From NCBI GenBank assembly GCA_913056395.1, contig CAJXMG010000010.1:1-64000 (forward strand): a DNA stretch of 64,000 nucleotides, written 5' to 3'. The notes under the pieces were generated by a model. The model worked only from the letters and a program-made list of their open reading frames with translations, searched no databases and had not been told where the DNA came from. Every line of letters starts with the position of its first letter. Position 1 is the stretch's first letter. Positions 1 to 8,704 of the stretch are shown here, in pieces. Made by a program: the position numbers and the translations under genes. Source of the stretch: an uncultured bacterium. Lineage in GTDB: Bacteria > Planctomycetota > UBA8108 > UBA1146.

Positions 1-73
1 TGGACCTGAGGGGGCTCGAACCCCTGACCTCCACACTGCCAGTGTGGCGCTCTCCCAGCTGAGCTACAGGCCC
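1..73 (-). tRNA. tRNA-Ala (anticodon GGC)
   Basis: Read on the minus strand this folds as a complete cloverleaf. The acceptor stem pairs GGGCCTG with CAGGTCC, including one G-U pair, and the discriminator base is A. The D-arm contains TAGCTCAGCTGGGAGAGC. The anticodon stem pairs CCACA with TGTGG around the loop CTGGCAG, which gives anticodon GGC (reads GCC, alanine). The T-arm carries the usual GGTTCGAGCC. The mature body ends at the window edge, so an encoded CCA cannot be seen. Confidence 0.95.
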
Positions 74-387
74 ATGATTTGGGTGGGGTGGGGGCTTGCG
101 AGGCCAGTGAAATGGAATCAGTGACACTGAATCCAGCGACACTCACTCTAGCGAACATCCACGCCCAATCCCAAAGCATATCCGTGGCAGGTCTTGCGTC
201 AAGGGAACCGATTGTTCCGGAGGCCGGTTCCACCTACGATTCACCTATGGATTCTGAGGCTGTTGATGGGGTCTGTGGACTCTTCCGGCCCAGGGAGATT
301 GTCGGAGGCCCAGCGAAGTGATTCGGGGCTTCCACATGGATTTCGATCCCTCCCCGGAAATCCTCACATGATTGAATCGAGGCCCCC
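74..387. other. Intergenic region between tRNA-Ala and the LeuRS-like gene; no gene seen
   Basis: I see no convincing coding sequence here. It must hold the minus-strand tRNA promoter and possibly the plus-strand promoter of the next gene, but no strong -35/-10 pair stands out. An imperfect tandem repeat of about 14-15 nt lies at 115-143. Short open frames here on both strands look like chance readings: they have no ribosome-binding site and no recognisable motifs. Confidence 0.5.
115..143. repeat. Imperfect tandem repeat, two 14-15 nt units
   Basis: GAATCAGTGACACT (115-128) is followed directly by GAATCCAGCGACACT (129-143). It lies about 40 nt upstream of the tRNA 5' end in the tRNA's reading direction, so it may sit in its promoter region. 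Only two copies are present and the function is unknown. Confidence 0.4.
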
Positions 388-3054
388 ATGGGCGTGGATC
401 TGAGAGATCTCGAAAAACGCTGGCAGGAGATGTGGCGGGGAAACCCGTTGCCCTCACCGGTGAAAACGGACGATGAGGAGAGAGCCCGGGAATTGGCGGA
501 AGAATCTGCCAATGATCCCGCCGAATCCCAACCTGAATCTTCAACAACCGAACCTGAAGGCATGGAAGAATCGGTGGAAAGTCCGCCAACAGCGCCGGAC
601 TCCGCTGCGGCATCGAAGGTGGATTCCGGCTTTTCCGACGGACTGCATGCAGAAGACGGGGGCGAATCGTCAACGACGGTCGAGTCTGATGAAACGGCTG
701 TAAAGTCTCCTGCTGAGGAGTCGCCGAAGGCCACATCCGAAGGAAAACCTCCCCGTCGCCGCCGTCGTCGCGGACCCCGTACCTTTTTCTCCCTCGACAT
801 GTTTCCTTACCCTTCGCTGGATGGTTTCAGTGTCAGTCAGTTGAGGGGAGTGGCGACCAATGATGTGGTCGCTCGTTACCAACAGTCCCGGGGGAAACGG
901 GTCTTGCGCCCCATAGGCTGGGATGCCTTCCAGGCCTCGGTTGAAGAAGAAGCAAGACAGAAAGAGATCTCACCCCGGCAGGTGGTCGACCAGGGAGTCG
1001 AGTTGATGCGTGAGCAGTTGCGCCGATTTGGCGCCCTTGTTCACTGGGATCATGAAGTCGACACCAGTGATCCCGAAGATTATCGCTGGTCCCAGTGGCT
1101 TTTCCTGCAGTTGCGGGAGAAGGGGCTCGTCCACCAGGACGACGATGGCTGGAAGGTGGCGATCACCGACTACGCAGAGCCGCTGCACTCCGGTCTCAAG
1201 AATCTGAAATGGCCTCCTCGAACCAAGGCTCTTCAACGGAATTGGATCGGTCGCCGTGAGGGAACCAAACTGGTTCTCAAAGCCAGCTCAGAGCTTTACG
1301 ACGGCTGGGAAGAACTGGAGGTCTTCGCTCGCAAGATTGAAGCCTTGCCGGAAGCAAGCTTTGTTGTGTTGTGTCCGGAGCACCCGCTTCTGGAAAAGAT
1401 CGTCGACCCGATTCAAGAGGACGACGTTCGTGAATTGCAGGAGCGTACCGCTCAATTGGATGAACGTGAGCGAATGGCGAATCGGGCTGAATCGGATGGA
1501 GTCGCGACGGGGGCATATGCCCTCAATCCTGCAACCTTGGAGCCGATTCCGATCTGGGTCAGCAGTTACGTCATGCCTGACATCCGCTTTGGGGCCATTC
1601 TGGGGATGCCCGAGGAGAATGAGGCTCACAAGGATTTTGCCAATCGTCATGGAATCCCGCTGACGGGGGCAGGAGGCAATTCAGGCCGCCGCCGTCGCCG
1701 TCCACCCAGACGTCGTCAGGGGGGGGAGAACTCCGATCAAAAGAATGGGTTGCAAGGATCCCTCGAATCCAGAGGGCTGACCGAGCCCCACATCGACTAC
1801 AAGTTGCACGACTGGGTATTTGATCGTCAGCGTTTCTGGGGAGTACCGATCCCCATGATCGAATGTGAAGATTGCGGCACCGTTCCCGTGGCGGAGTCGG
1901 ATCTGCCCGTCAAGTTGCCAGAGGTGGATCGGCTCGAGAAGGTTGATGCGGGGGAGAACCCGCTGGCCGCATTTGAAGAATGGCGAGCAGTAGATTGCCC
2001 CTCCTGTGGGAAGGGCGCTCTTCGGAGTGTCGATACGATGCCTGACTGGATCGGATCCTGCTGGGGGCATCTGCGTTGCCTGGATCCACGATTCTCTGAA
2101 GCCATTGCCAGTCGTGAGCATCTTCAGCGCTGGACCCCGGCGAATCTTTGTGTCGGAGGGATCGAGCATGCGGAGCTGCATCTGATGTATGTGCGTTTCA
2201 TCAGTCACTTTCTTGCCGACCTGGGGGTGACCCCGAGGCAGGAGCCCTACCGAAGGCTCTTCAATCAGGGACGGATTCGATCGCAGGAAACTGTCAATGA
2301 CAATGAGGCAGAGGTCAGTCGGCGTGGCCCGAGGGTCATCGCCAGTGAATACCTTGATCATTACGGGGCCGATGCCCTGAGGTTGCACCTGCTCTTCATG
2401 GGGCCTCCCCAGGATCATGTCGAATGGAGTGACGAAGGGCTGAAGGGTTGCGCCCGTTTCCTCCAACGAACCCACGAAGCGATCACCCAGCGGATTGGCA
2501 AGGGCAAGTTTGTCAGTCGAAATGTACTGGTCGCCAAACATCGTTTGATTCGCAGGGTGACCCGTGCGATCCGAACCTATAGACTGAACAAGGCGGTCAG
2601 CGCCTTCATGGAATTCATCAAGTTGCTCCGCGGCGATGAGTTCTCCATGGAAGAGGTGGACAAGCAGACGTTGCGCACCTTCACGATTCTCTTGGCACCC
2701 TTTGCCCCTCATATGGCCCATGAACTTTGGGAGCAGTTGGGGGAGGCGGGACCACTGACTTCCGAATCGTGGCCGGAGCACAGCGATGAGTTGTTGCAAC
2801 CGACTGAAGTGGAGCTGGCCGTTTTCGTCAATGACTCTCTTGTTGACCGAATGACTGTGGAGCTTGAAGCGAGCAAAAACCAGGTCATCGATCAGGCTCT
2901 GGAGTTGAACAAGGTTCAGGAGCGGACCGGTGGGAAATCTGCGGATCGGGTGATTCACGTTCCCGACCGTCTCCTCAAGCTGGTTTATTCGCAGGGGAAT
3001 GAATCTGCTGAAGAGTCTCCACCGGAAGAGCCGTTTTTCGATCCAAATAGTTAA
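388..3054 (+). CDS. Leucyl-tRNA synthetase-like protein lacking catalytic motifs
   Basis: The 888-residue protein aligns along its whole length with bacterial class Ia LeuRS. It has the N-terminal 'LEKRWQEMW' helix, 'LDMFPYPS', 'IGWDAF', the CP1 editing domain (about 300-425), 'DWVFDRQRFWGVPIP', a Cys4 zinc site (CEDC, CPSC), 'GGIEHAELHLMY', the anticodon helices ('PFAPHMAHELW') and the C-terminal domain. The functional signatures are gone. HVGH is replaced by SVSQ (148-151) and KMSKS by AEVSR (641-645). The editing-site TTRPDT and HDERD motifs are also replaced, and the segment normally reading 'NWCP...TVLANEQV' is missing. An acidic low-complexity insert with a poly-Arg end (about 25-130) and a second Arg-rich insert (around 432-445) were gained. 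It is therefore probably not an aminoacylating enzyme, and a true LeuRS should exist elsewhere. The first ATG in the frame was taken as the start; the ribosome-binding site is weak. Confidence 0.85.
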   Translation: MGVDLRDLEKRWQEMWRGNPLPSPVKTDDEERARELAEESANDPAESQPESSTTEPEGMEESVESPPTAPDSAAASKVDSGFSDGLHAEDGGESSTTVESDETAVKSPAEESPKATSEGKPPRRRRRRGPRTFFSLDMFPYPSLDGFSVSQLRGVATNDVVARYQQSRGKRVLRPIGWDAFQASVEEEARQKEISPRQVVDQGVELMREQLRRFGALVHWDHEVDTSDPEDYRWSQWLFLQLREKGLVHQDDDGWKVAITDYAEPLHSGLKNLKWPPRTKALQRNWIGRREGTKLVLKASSELYDGWEELEVFARKIEALPEASFVVLCPEHPLLEKIVDPIQEDDVRELQERTAQLDERERMANRAESDGVATGAYALNPATLEPIPIWVSSYVMPDIRFGAILGMPEENEAHKDFANRHGIPLTGAGGNSGRRRRRPPRRRQGGENSDQKNGLQGSLESRGLTEPHIDYKLHDWVFDRQRFWGVPIPMIECEDCGTVPVAESDLPVKLPEVDRLEKVDAGENPLAAFEEWRAVDCPSCGKGALRSVDTMPDWIGSCWGHLRCLDPRFSEAIASREHLQRWTPANLCVGGIEHAELHLMYVRFISHFLADLGVTPRQEPYRRLFNQGRIRSQETVNDNEAEVSRRGPRVIASEYLDHYGADALRLHLLFMGPPQDHVEWSDEGLKGCARFLQRTHEAITQRIGKGKFVSRNVLVAKHRLIRRVTRAIRTYRLNKAVSAFMEFIKLLRGDEFSMEEVDKQTLRTFTILLAPFAPHMAHELWEQLGEAGPLTSESWPEHSDELLQPTEVELAVFVNDSLVDRMTVELEASKNQVIDQALELNKVQERTGGKSADRVIHVPDRLLKLVYSQGNESAEESPPEEPFFDPNS

Positions 3055-3222
3055 ATAACTGTTCAGAAACACCTCCAATCGCAAAATCGTGCTGTATTGC
3101 CCGTGGTCAGGGACTGCACGCTTTTGCCGGAGTTTGTTAAGTCATCGTAATCTCCTCTGTGAGTTCTCTCCGACGAAGGAATCGAGCCTTCCTGGGGCGG
3201 GCTGTGCGGAAATGGGGAATCG

Positions 3223-4449
3223 GTGACCAATCAGAACAGCTCCAAAACGTTACCACTGGTCGTATCAGCAGTGTTTTTAACCCTCGGATTGAACGGGTTG
3301 TGGCTTGATGTCCAATCTTCCGAGAAAACGCAGCAGGCATTGGCCGATACCTTTCCAATTGACGCCGAATGGGAGTTGAAGGGGATTCCTCAAGAGGGAC
3401 CCACTGTTGCCGATTCGATTCCTACCCTTGTTGAAGACACAGTTGAAGACACAAAGGGATCGGTCACCGGAAACGTTTCCCTGCCCTTCGATGAAAGAGC
3501 GCAGGAGCGCAGCAGATTCCTCCTCGATCTGGAAAATCGCAGTGCAACGCTGACGCGGAAACTGCGCAGTGAATGGCAGGCCTCCCAACAGGACTTCGAA
3601 AGTCGTTTGCAGGGCTGGGTTGAAAACCGGCAGATCCCTGAGTTGAAAAGGGCTCTCAGCATGCCCCAGCCTCTGACTTCCGCAGAGGGCGTCATTGTTC
3701 CTGGTCGATCCAAAACAAAAATGGAACGCATGATCTATCCGATTGTCCAGATGAAGGGCAATGGGACTGTGGGAAGTGGCGTCGTCGTCGCAAATGAACC
3801 GGGGCCTGCGCAAAACTGGTACATCTGGGTCGTCACTGCCTACCATGTGGTCGAGGAAGTCCGCGATTTCAGCAACTATGACGAGACCGTAGTCGACGTT
3901 CATTTCTTTGATGCCGAGTTGGGCAGGGTCTCTGAGGATTCCTGTAGCGGGCTTGAAGTAGTGGCGTACCCGGAAGCGGATCTGTCCCTGCTGAGGATTG
4001 AGCGTCAGCAGCCGTGGCCCTATCTGGCAGATGTGGCCCCGGAAGAAGTCTGCGAACAGCTTTCTGTCTTTGATCCGGTTTATGCGGTCGGGTGCCCATT
4101 GGGCAACCAGCCGATCCCGACTCGCGGTGAAATCTCCTCCCAGTACAAAAAGGTGGGCGACGAAGTGTATTGGATGGTCAGCGCCCCGACCTTTTTCGGC
4201 AACTCCGGCGGCGGAATCTTCCTGTCGGAAAATGGCCAATTAGTCGGAATCAGCAGCATGATCTACACCTATGGCAAGCGTTCACCGATGGTCGTGCCCC
4301 ATATGGGCCTCTTCGTTCCCCTGGCTCAGGTTCGATCCTGGCTGCGGAGAGAAGGTTTTGTACATCTTTTGGGAACTTCCGAGGGAATGCCTGTGACCGC
4401 CTCAGGGACCGATATGTCCAATTCTGCGGGCGAATCCGGGTCATTTTGA
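3223..4449 (+). CDS. Exported trypsin-like serine protease (S1/HtrA type, no PDZ)
   Basis: A 408-residue protein with a GTG start preceded by a GGGGAA-like ribosome-binding site. Residues 9-28 form a hydrophobic signal or anchor segment. Residues 30-165 are a linker with predicted helical, charged character. The protease domain follows with a complete triad: His208 in 'VVTAYHVVEE', Asp253 in 'EADLSLLRIE' and Ser328 in 'GNSGGGIF'. The 'TAxHV' and 'GNSGGG' patterns match the DegP/HtrA-like S1 group, but the C-terminus ends soon after the domain and no PDZ repeat is visible. It likely acts in the periplasm or at the membrane on misfolded or specific proteins; the substrate is unknown. Confidence 0.85.
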   Translation: MTNQNSSKTLPLVVSAVFLTLGLNGLWLDVQSSEKTQQALADTFPIDAEWELKGIPQEGPTVADSIPTLVEDTVEDTKGSVTGNVSLPFDERAQERSRFLLDLENRSATLTRKLRSEWQASQQDFESRLQGWVENRQIPELKRALSMPQPLTSAEGVIVPGRSKTKMERMIYPIVQMKGNGTVGSGVVVANEPGPAQNWYIWVVTAYHVVEEVRDFSNYDETVVDVHFFDAELGRVSEDSCSGLEVVAYPEADLSLLRIERQQPWPYLADVAPEEVCEQLSVFDPVYAVGCPLGNQPIPTRGEISSQYKKVGDEVYWMVSAPTFFGNSGGGIFLSENGQLVGISSMIYTYGKRSPMVVPHMGLFVPLAQVRSWLRREGFVHLLGTSEGMPVTASGTDMSNSAGESGSF

Positions 4450-4625
4450 CCCGCAGGGACGATCCTTGTATCCTTGAGAACTTCAAGATTCCGAATGGGG
4501 TCTCCGGCAGGGGACTAGTGAATCAGAACGCTTCTTTGCGGGACGCCGATCGCCCCGAAAGAGGAGTTGCAAAAAGCTCTTTCTCCATTGATTTCAAATG
4601 GAATGAAACCGGAAGGAACTCAGCG

Positions 4626-5777
4626 ATGAACGCTGGATCGATTACCAAATGGCTTGCTGTAGCCGCCTTGTCAGCCCTTTTCATGCTGATCTTCAACACA
4701 TCTATTGCTGCCCAGGACACACCTGCTCAGGATCCCCCTGCTCCTGCCAAAGAAGCCAAGGAGGCCCCTGCAGCTGACGACGCCGCTGCCGGCGATGTGG
4801 ACGACATTCTGGGCCTTCCTACCAGTGAACCTGAGGCAGTGGCGGTGATCGACCGTTACCTGGAGGCAGTTGGCGGCAAAGAGCGCCTGAAGAGTATTCA
4901 GGATCGGGTCGAGCGCTTCCGCAACAAGAAGATTGAACCGACCAACGAGACCATCATGAAGATGTCCCGCTTTCTCAAGCGCAATGACGGCGCCTTGATG
5001 ATTCGTGAGGAGTGGCAGCTTCCCGGTCTCGGTTTGACCAAGAATAATGAACCCCTCAACTTTGTGCAGGTCTACGACGGCGAGAAAGCATTTGTCAAAG
5101 CGATGGGGGCGGTTTCCCCATTGGCGGGCAAGACCCTGATCGTCTTCGTCTGGGACAAGCACATCGACGACTTCTTCTGCACCTTTGCGGACAATGGTTA
5201 CATCGCCAAGCTGGCCGGCACTGATACTGTGCAGGGCAAGAGCTGCAAAATCGTCGAGTTGAACTCTTTTGCAGGAAACCAGAAAATGCTGTTTGCCTTC
5301 AATGACGAAGACGGCCTGTTGTTGCGCAAGACCTGGCAGGAGGGTCAGCCACCTGCAGTCATCACCAAAGAGGTCTTCTACGAGGATTACACCCGTATCC
5401 GTTTCAGCGATGACCGTAACCAGTGGATCCAGACCCCCATCGCCAAAAAGATTTTCGAGGATGGTGAGCTGAGCCTTGAGGTGAACTTCGATGAGATCAC
5501 CCTCAACGGCGGCGTCTCCTCCAGCATCTTTGGTCGCCCGGATGGTCGGTCCTTTGAAGAGGTTCGCCGTGAGCGTGAGGCTGCCCGTGCCAAAGAGGCC
5601 GAGGGTGGAGCTGAAGGCGAAGCCAAGGATGGTGAGAAGAAACCGGTCTGGGAGAAGCCGAAGCCGAAACCCAAGCCGGTTTGGGAGAAGCCCAAGCCGA
5701 AACCTGCTCCAAAGCCGGAGAAGAAACCTGTTCCAGCACCGGCTCCCGCTGAGGGATCCAAGGAGGGTGGCCGCTAG
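4626..5777 (+). CDS. Exported LolA/LppX-like protein with Pro/Lys-rich tail
   Basis: The start at 4626 follows an AAGGAA ribosome-binding site and is followed by a signal peptide ending near 'SIAAQD'. The open frame extends further upstream but without a sensible start. The mature protein begins with an Ala/Pro-rich linker, then a domain of about 230 residues opening with 'IDRYLEAVGGKERLKSI'. That opening and the series of predicted beta-strands resemble planctomycete 'outer membrane lipoprotein-sorting' (LolA/LppX-fold) proteins. The last 60 residues are a low-complexity tail with a repeated PVWEKPKPKP unit, which could span or bind the cell wall. No lipobox cysteine is seen. The fold call is inference. 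A strong terminator follows 20 nt after the stop. Confidence 0.65.
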   Translation: MNAGSITKWLAVAALSALFMLIFNTSIAAQDTPAQDPPAPAKEAKEAPAADDAAAGDVDDILGLPTSEPEAVAVIDRYLEAVGGKERLKSIQDRVERFRNKKIEPTNETIMKMSRFLKRNDGALMIREEWQLPGLGLTKNNEPLNFVQVYDGEKAFVKAMGAVSPLAGKTLIVFVWDKHIDDFFCTFADNGYIAKLAGTDTVQGKSCKIVELNSFAGNQKMLFAFNDEDGLLLRKTWQEGQPPAVITKEVFYEDYTRIRFSDDRNQWIQTPIAKKIFEDGELSLEVNFDEITLNGGVSSSIFGRPDGRSFEEVRREREAARAKEAEGGAEGEAKDGEKKPVWEKPKPKPKPVWEKPKPKPAPKPEKKPVPAPAPAEGSKEGGR

Positions 5778-5797
5778 GCGCTGTTCCGTCTGAAAAG

Positions 5798-5834
5798 AAA
5801 AGGGTGCGACCGAAAATCGGTCGCACCCTTTTTT
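5798..5834 (+). terminator. Rho-independent terminator, likely bidirectional
   Basis: The arms AGGGTGCGACCGA (5801-5813) and TCGGTCGCACCCT (5817-5829) are perfectly complementary around an AAA loop. A-T pairs extend the stem and a T-run follows on the plus strand. On the minus strand the same stem is followed by TTTTCTTTT, so it can also end the rlmN-side transcripts that converge here. Confidence 0.92.
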
Positions 5835-5891
5835 GTGTCGTTTCAAGGATGGAACGTTTGAATGTTGCAGGAAGCGGGTCGATCCTGCGAA

Positions 5892-6974
5892 TCACTGACC
5901 GGGGGAGGCGTTGCCACCCTTCAGAGCGAGTTGGCCGCAGGCTCCATCGATATCGAGCCCACGACTGCGGCGGGCGGTCACCTGGCCGTCGTAATGGCGG
6001 CTGACCTCCTCCCTGAAACGTTCGACCGTCTCGTCGTCGGCGGCCTTGAAAGGTGCGCCTTCGAAGGGGTGGAAGGGCAACAGGTTGATGTGGCCGTGGC
6101 ATTTGCGGGCAAAAGCCGCCAGGGCTAGTGCTTCCTGAACGTCGTCATTAACGCCGGGCAGAACCACGTACTCCAGGCTGATACGACGGATGGTATTGCG
6201 TAACTTGGAGAGTGTATCAAGAAGGTCAGAGAGGGAGTGTTTGGACTGAATCGGAACGATTCGTGCGCGGGTTTCCTCGACCGCACTGTGTAGGCTGACC
6301 GCCAGACGAATCTGTGGATGCTCTTCGATCAGGGGTCGAATCTTCGGAACGATGCCGACGGTGGAAACCGTGATCCTGCGGGGACTCATCCCAAAGGCTT
6401 CTGGCGAAGTCAACCAGTGCAGGGATCGGGACACGGCGGAAAAATTATGCAGTGGTTCACCCATGCCCATGAAGACGATCTGGGTGACACCGACCTTGCC
6501 TTCCTCACGGGTCATGCGATCAACCGCATGCCATTGGCCGACGATTTCACTGGAGGTCAGGTTTCGGGACAACTTCATCGTCCCTGTTGCGCAGAAGGTG
6601 CAACCTGCGGCGCAGCCGACCTGACTGGAAACGCAAAGGGTTCCCCGGTCCTGTGTCGGAATCCAAACCGCCTCAACTGATTTCCCATCCTTGAGGCGGA
6701 AGAGAAATTTGAGGGTCCCATCCGTGGAACGGAGGACCGTTTCAATGGTCACTACAGGGGCGAGAAGGTTCGTCGCCAAATCCTCCCGGATCCCTTTGGG
6801 CAGGGAGGTCATTTCCGAAGCAAGCAAAACGCGCTGGTCGATCAGGTGATCCCGAATCTGGCGACTCCGGTATGCGGGAAACTGATTTTGTTTGCACCAT
6901 TCGCTGAGGCGCTGATCCAGCTCATCCGGAGCGAAGTCGATCAGGTGTCCGTGCGGTTCAGAAGGAGTGTTCAT
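5892..6974 (-). CDS. rlmN: RlmN, dual-specificity 23S rRNA / tRNA adenine-C2 methyltransferase
   Basis: A 360-residue radical-SAM enzyme that methylates C2 of A2503 in 23S rRNA, and A37 in some tRNAs. The radical-SAM cluster motif is C121-x3-C125-x2-C128 ('CAAGCTFC'). Family signatures seen include 'SSQVGC', 'FMGMGEPLHNF', 'RITVSTVGIVP', 'LAVSLHS' and 'LLPFHPFEG'. A cysteine near the C-terminus ('IDGACGQL') fits the conserved methyl-carrying Cys. Length is typical. Its start overlaps the stop of the upstream lipoprotein gene by 4 nt (ATGA), so the two are translationally coupled. Confidence 0.96.
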   Translation of the reverse strand: MNTPSEPHGHLIDFAPDELDQRLSEWCKQNQFPAYRSRQIRDHLIDQRVLLASEMTSLPKGIREDLATNLLAPVVTIETVLRSTDGTLKFLFRLKDGKSVEAVWIPTQDRGTLCVSSQVGCAAGCTFCATGTMKLSRNLTSSEIVGQWHAVDRMTREEGKVGVTQIVFMGMGEPLHNFSAVSRSLHWLTSPEAFGMSPRRITVSTVGIVPKIRPLIEEHPQIRLAVSLHSAVEETRARIVPIQSKHSLSDLLDTLSKLRNTIRRISLEYVVLPGVNDDVQEALALAAFARKCHGHINLLPFHPFEGAPFKAADDETVERFREEVSRHYDGQVTARRSRGLDIDGACGQLALKGGNASPGQ

Positions 6975-7600
6975 CGACTGCGTTTCTCCAGTAACTCCCC
7001 TTGGGGGCCCAGAATCAGGGGCGTATTCCCGGGGTAGGGGGTTTGGGTGCCCCGATATTGATAAGTGAGCTGTTGGTTACTCGTTAAAGTGACTCGGGCA
7101 TTCATGTAGGTCCAGGTGAAGCCCCCATCCGGTTTTTGTTCCTCGACGACCGGGTCCGCGCCAAGACCGAAAAATGTCAGATCTGCGGAGCCCTGTTGTC
7201 TTTGAAAGGGTTGCGTGTCTGTCGGTGGGGAGTGAATCCAGATGATGCTGTCCCTGTCCCAGCGAAAGTTGGTGGAACCGATTTTGAATCGTTTCCTGTC
7301 GCGATAGACGCGAACGCCATCGACTTCGACATAATCCATTCGATTAAGATGTCCGAAGTTGGGTTCGGCATCTTGCTGGTTTGCTGGAAGTTGAAAGCGA
7401 AATCGCATGTCCCCGAAATAGAGGGTGGGGCTCCAGTGGATTTCTGCCTGCCGACGGGAAGAAAAGCGCTCGGAGTTACTCGCTCCGGTTTTATCAATTC
7501 CCTGACAGCCAAAGGTTGAAAGGATGAGCAGGGGCAGTGCTGCGATGGAGAGAAAGGTCAGGATGGATGTCAATCCTGATAAACGCGGGCGGTTTGGCAC
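6971..7600 (-). CDS. Hypothetical lipoprotein
   Basis: A 209-residue protein with a signal peptide ending in a lipobox, 'LSTFGC' (Cys about 32), so it is likely lipid-anchored. The mature part has predicted beta-strands and a central 'YVEVDGVRVYRDRKRFKIG' segment. I recognise no family. It lies between the small anchored protein upstream (12 nt gap) and rlmN downstream (4 nt overlap), which suggests one transcript; rlmN may simply be carried along. Confidence 0.7.
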   Translation of the reverse strand: MPNRPRLSGLTSILTFLSIAALPLLILSTFGCQGIDKTGASNSERFSSRRQAEIHWSPTLYFGDMRFRFQLPANQQDAEPNFGHLNRMDYVEVDGVRVYRDRKRFKIGSTNFRWDRDSIIWIHSPPTDTQPFQRQQGSADLTFFGLGADPVVEEQKPDGGFTWTYMNARVTLTSNQQLTYQYRGTQTPYPGNTPLILGPQGELLEKRSR

Positions 7601-7612
7601 GGTTGAGTTCTC

Positions 7613-8029
7613 CTATCGGTGAGGCGGGAGAATCCCCTCTGCACTCAATGCCATCTCAGCACGAATCTGCCGAAGTTCATACCGAAGTTTCTGGCGTTCA
7701 TCCTTGGCTTGCCCTGAGATCTCCAGAAATTGATCCTCGGTCAGTATTCCTGAGACAGAAAGCAGGAAATCTGAAGTGATCCCTGAACCGGTTTCCAATG
7801 CGGATTCTTCAACATACAGATTACGAATCGCCCGAAGAGCGACTCTTTGTGAATCTTCCAGGGGGAGTTGATCAATTTTTTGATACATCTCCTGAATGGG
7901 GCTCAGACGCAATTGATCAAAACTGTGCTGAAGAATGCATGCCGTAGTGAGCGACAGAAGAAAGATGGAAACTTTGCTTCGAAGACGGGATCCGAAGAAG
8001 CGATTGATCAGCGAGTTGTTCGTCATCAA
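7613..8029 (-). CDS. Small membrane-anchored or exported hypothetical protein
   Basis: A 138-residue protein with one hydrophobic segment near the N-terminus (about residues 17-33), then a mostly helical, charged soluble part. The C-terminal half ('LRYELRQIRAEMALSAEG') looks like a short coiled coil. There is no recognisable family. ATGs at 8029 and 8026 are both possible starts. It is the first gene of the probable operon with the lipoprotein and rlmN. Confidence 0.6.
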   Translation of the reverse strand: MMTNNSLINRFFGSRLRSKVSIFLLSLTTACILQHSFDQLRLSPIQEMYQKIDQLPLEDSQRVALRAIRNLYVEESALETGSGITSDFLLSVSGILTEDQFLEISGQAKDERQKLRYELRQIRAEMALSAEGILPPHR

Positions 8030-8704
8030 TGGGACCCTTCCGGGTCTGTGGGCAGCGGCAATGCCCGACCTCAGGCTACACGATTTTTAAATTTTGGGAA
8101 TGCCAGTTTTGCCTGGACGAGCGCGTCCGGCTTCGACCCCACTCCATGGTGTGGGCTGACTGCAGCGGCCACAGCATCTGCTCTCTCCAGTGGCGAATCT
8201 TTCCTGTTCAGTGGCAGATGGGCCGACTCGGACGAACAGGAATTACAGATCCAGCGCCAGGATGGGACCGGTGATGAATGTGGTTGCCGTGCTCCCCGTT
8301 GGCAGCGTGGGCACAGGTCCAGCTGGTAAGTGTTACAAAAGTGAAACCACAGGGTGAGGGACGCGAAACGATCCGCTCTGAATTCTTGTACCTTCTCCAT
8401 CAAACCAGACTCCTTCCAAGGTCAGGGTTGAATCTTTTTCGAAACTCCTGAAAGAAGTCCCGTATCTAGGGGACAAGCAATGCCCGTGCCAAATCGGTGG
8501 AATATCAGGAAGTGCGAAGTCTGGCAGGTTGGGTATCGCAAAACCCCTGCGTCTCGATTTGAGTCGATCGGGGTGACTCAAAATCATGCATGCCACCGAT
8601 CGGAATCGGACAATCATTTCCAAACCATCCTTTTCGGCAGCTGGGATAAGCGCCATCTTCCTGCGTTGTCAATCCAGGCAGGAACTCGTGGTTGGTGGAG
8701 AAAC
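8030..8704. other. Region without a confident gene between the small exported protein gene and dprA
   Basis: This stretch separates a minus-strand gene start from the plus-strand dprA. Its most protein-like reading is on the minus strand from about 8656 down to 8246, interrupted by an in-frame TAA (listed separately). The plus-strand frame that runs into dprA (from 8480) reads as non-conserved residues without DprA similarity, so I treat it as noncoding leader. Confidence 0.4.
8246..8656 (-). pseudogene. Possible decayed ORF with an in-frame stop
   Basis: On the minus strand one frame reads '...STLTLEGVWFDGEGTRIQSG...VPHPVVSLL', then TAA at about 8333-8335. The same frame continues 'HLPAGPVPTLPTGSTATTF...GPILALDL' to a second stop near 8246. 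Both halves look like exported-protein C-terminal sequence rather than chance, so a remnant of a secreted-protein gene is plausible. No start, signal peptide or homology is evident, and codon use alone could mislead. Confidence 0.22.

Noticed and set aside
1681-3084. Long minus-strand open frame antisense to the LeuRS-like gene
   Set aside because: It mirrors the codon phase of the plus-strand gene, has no family motifs, no ribosome-binding site, and the opposite strand encodes a recognisable protein throughout.
8480-8704. DprA beginning at 8480
   Set aside because: The extra 75 residues resemble no DprA domain, and a GGAG site lies directly before ATG 8705.
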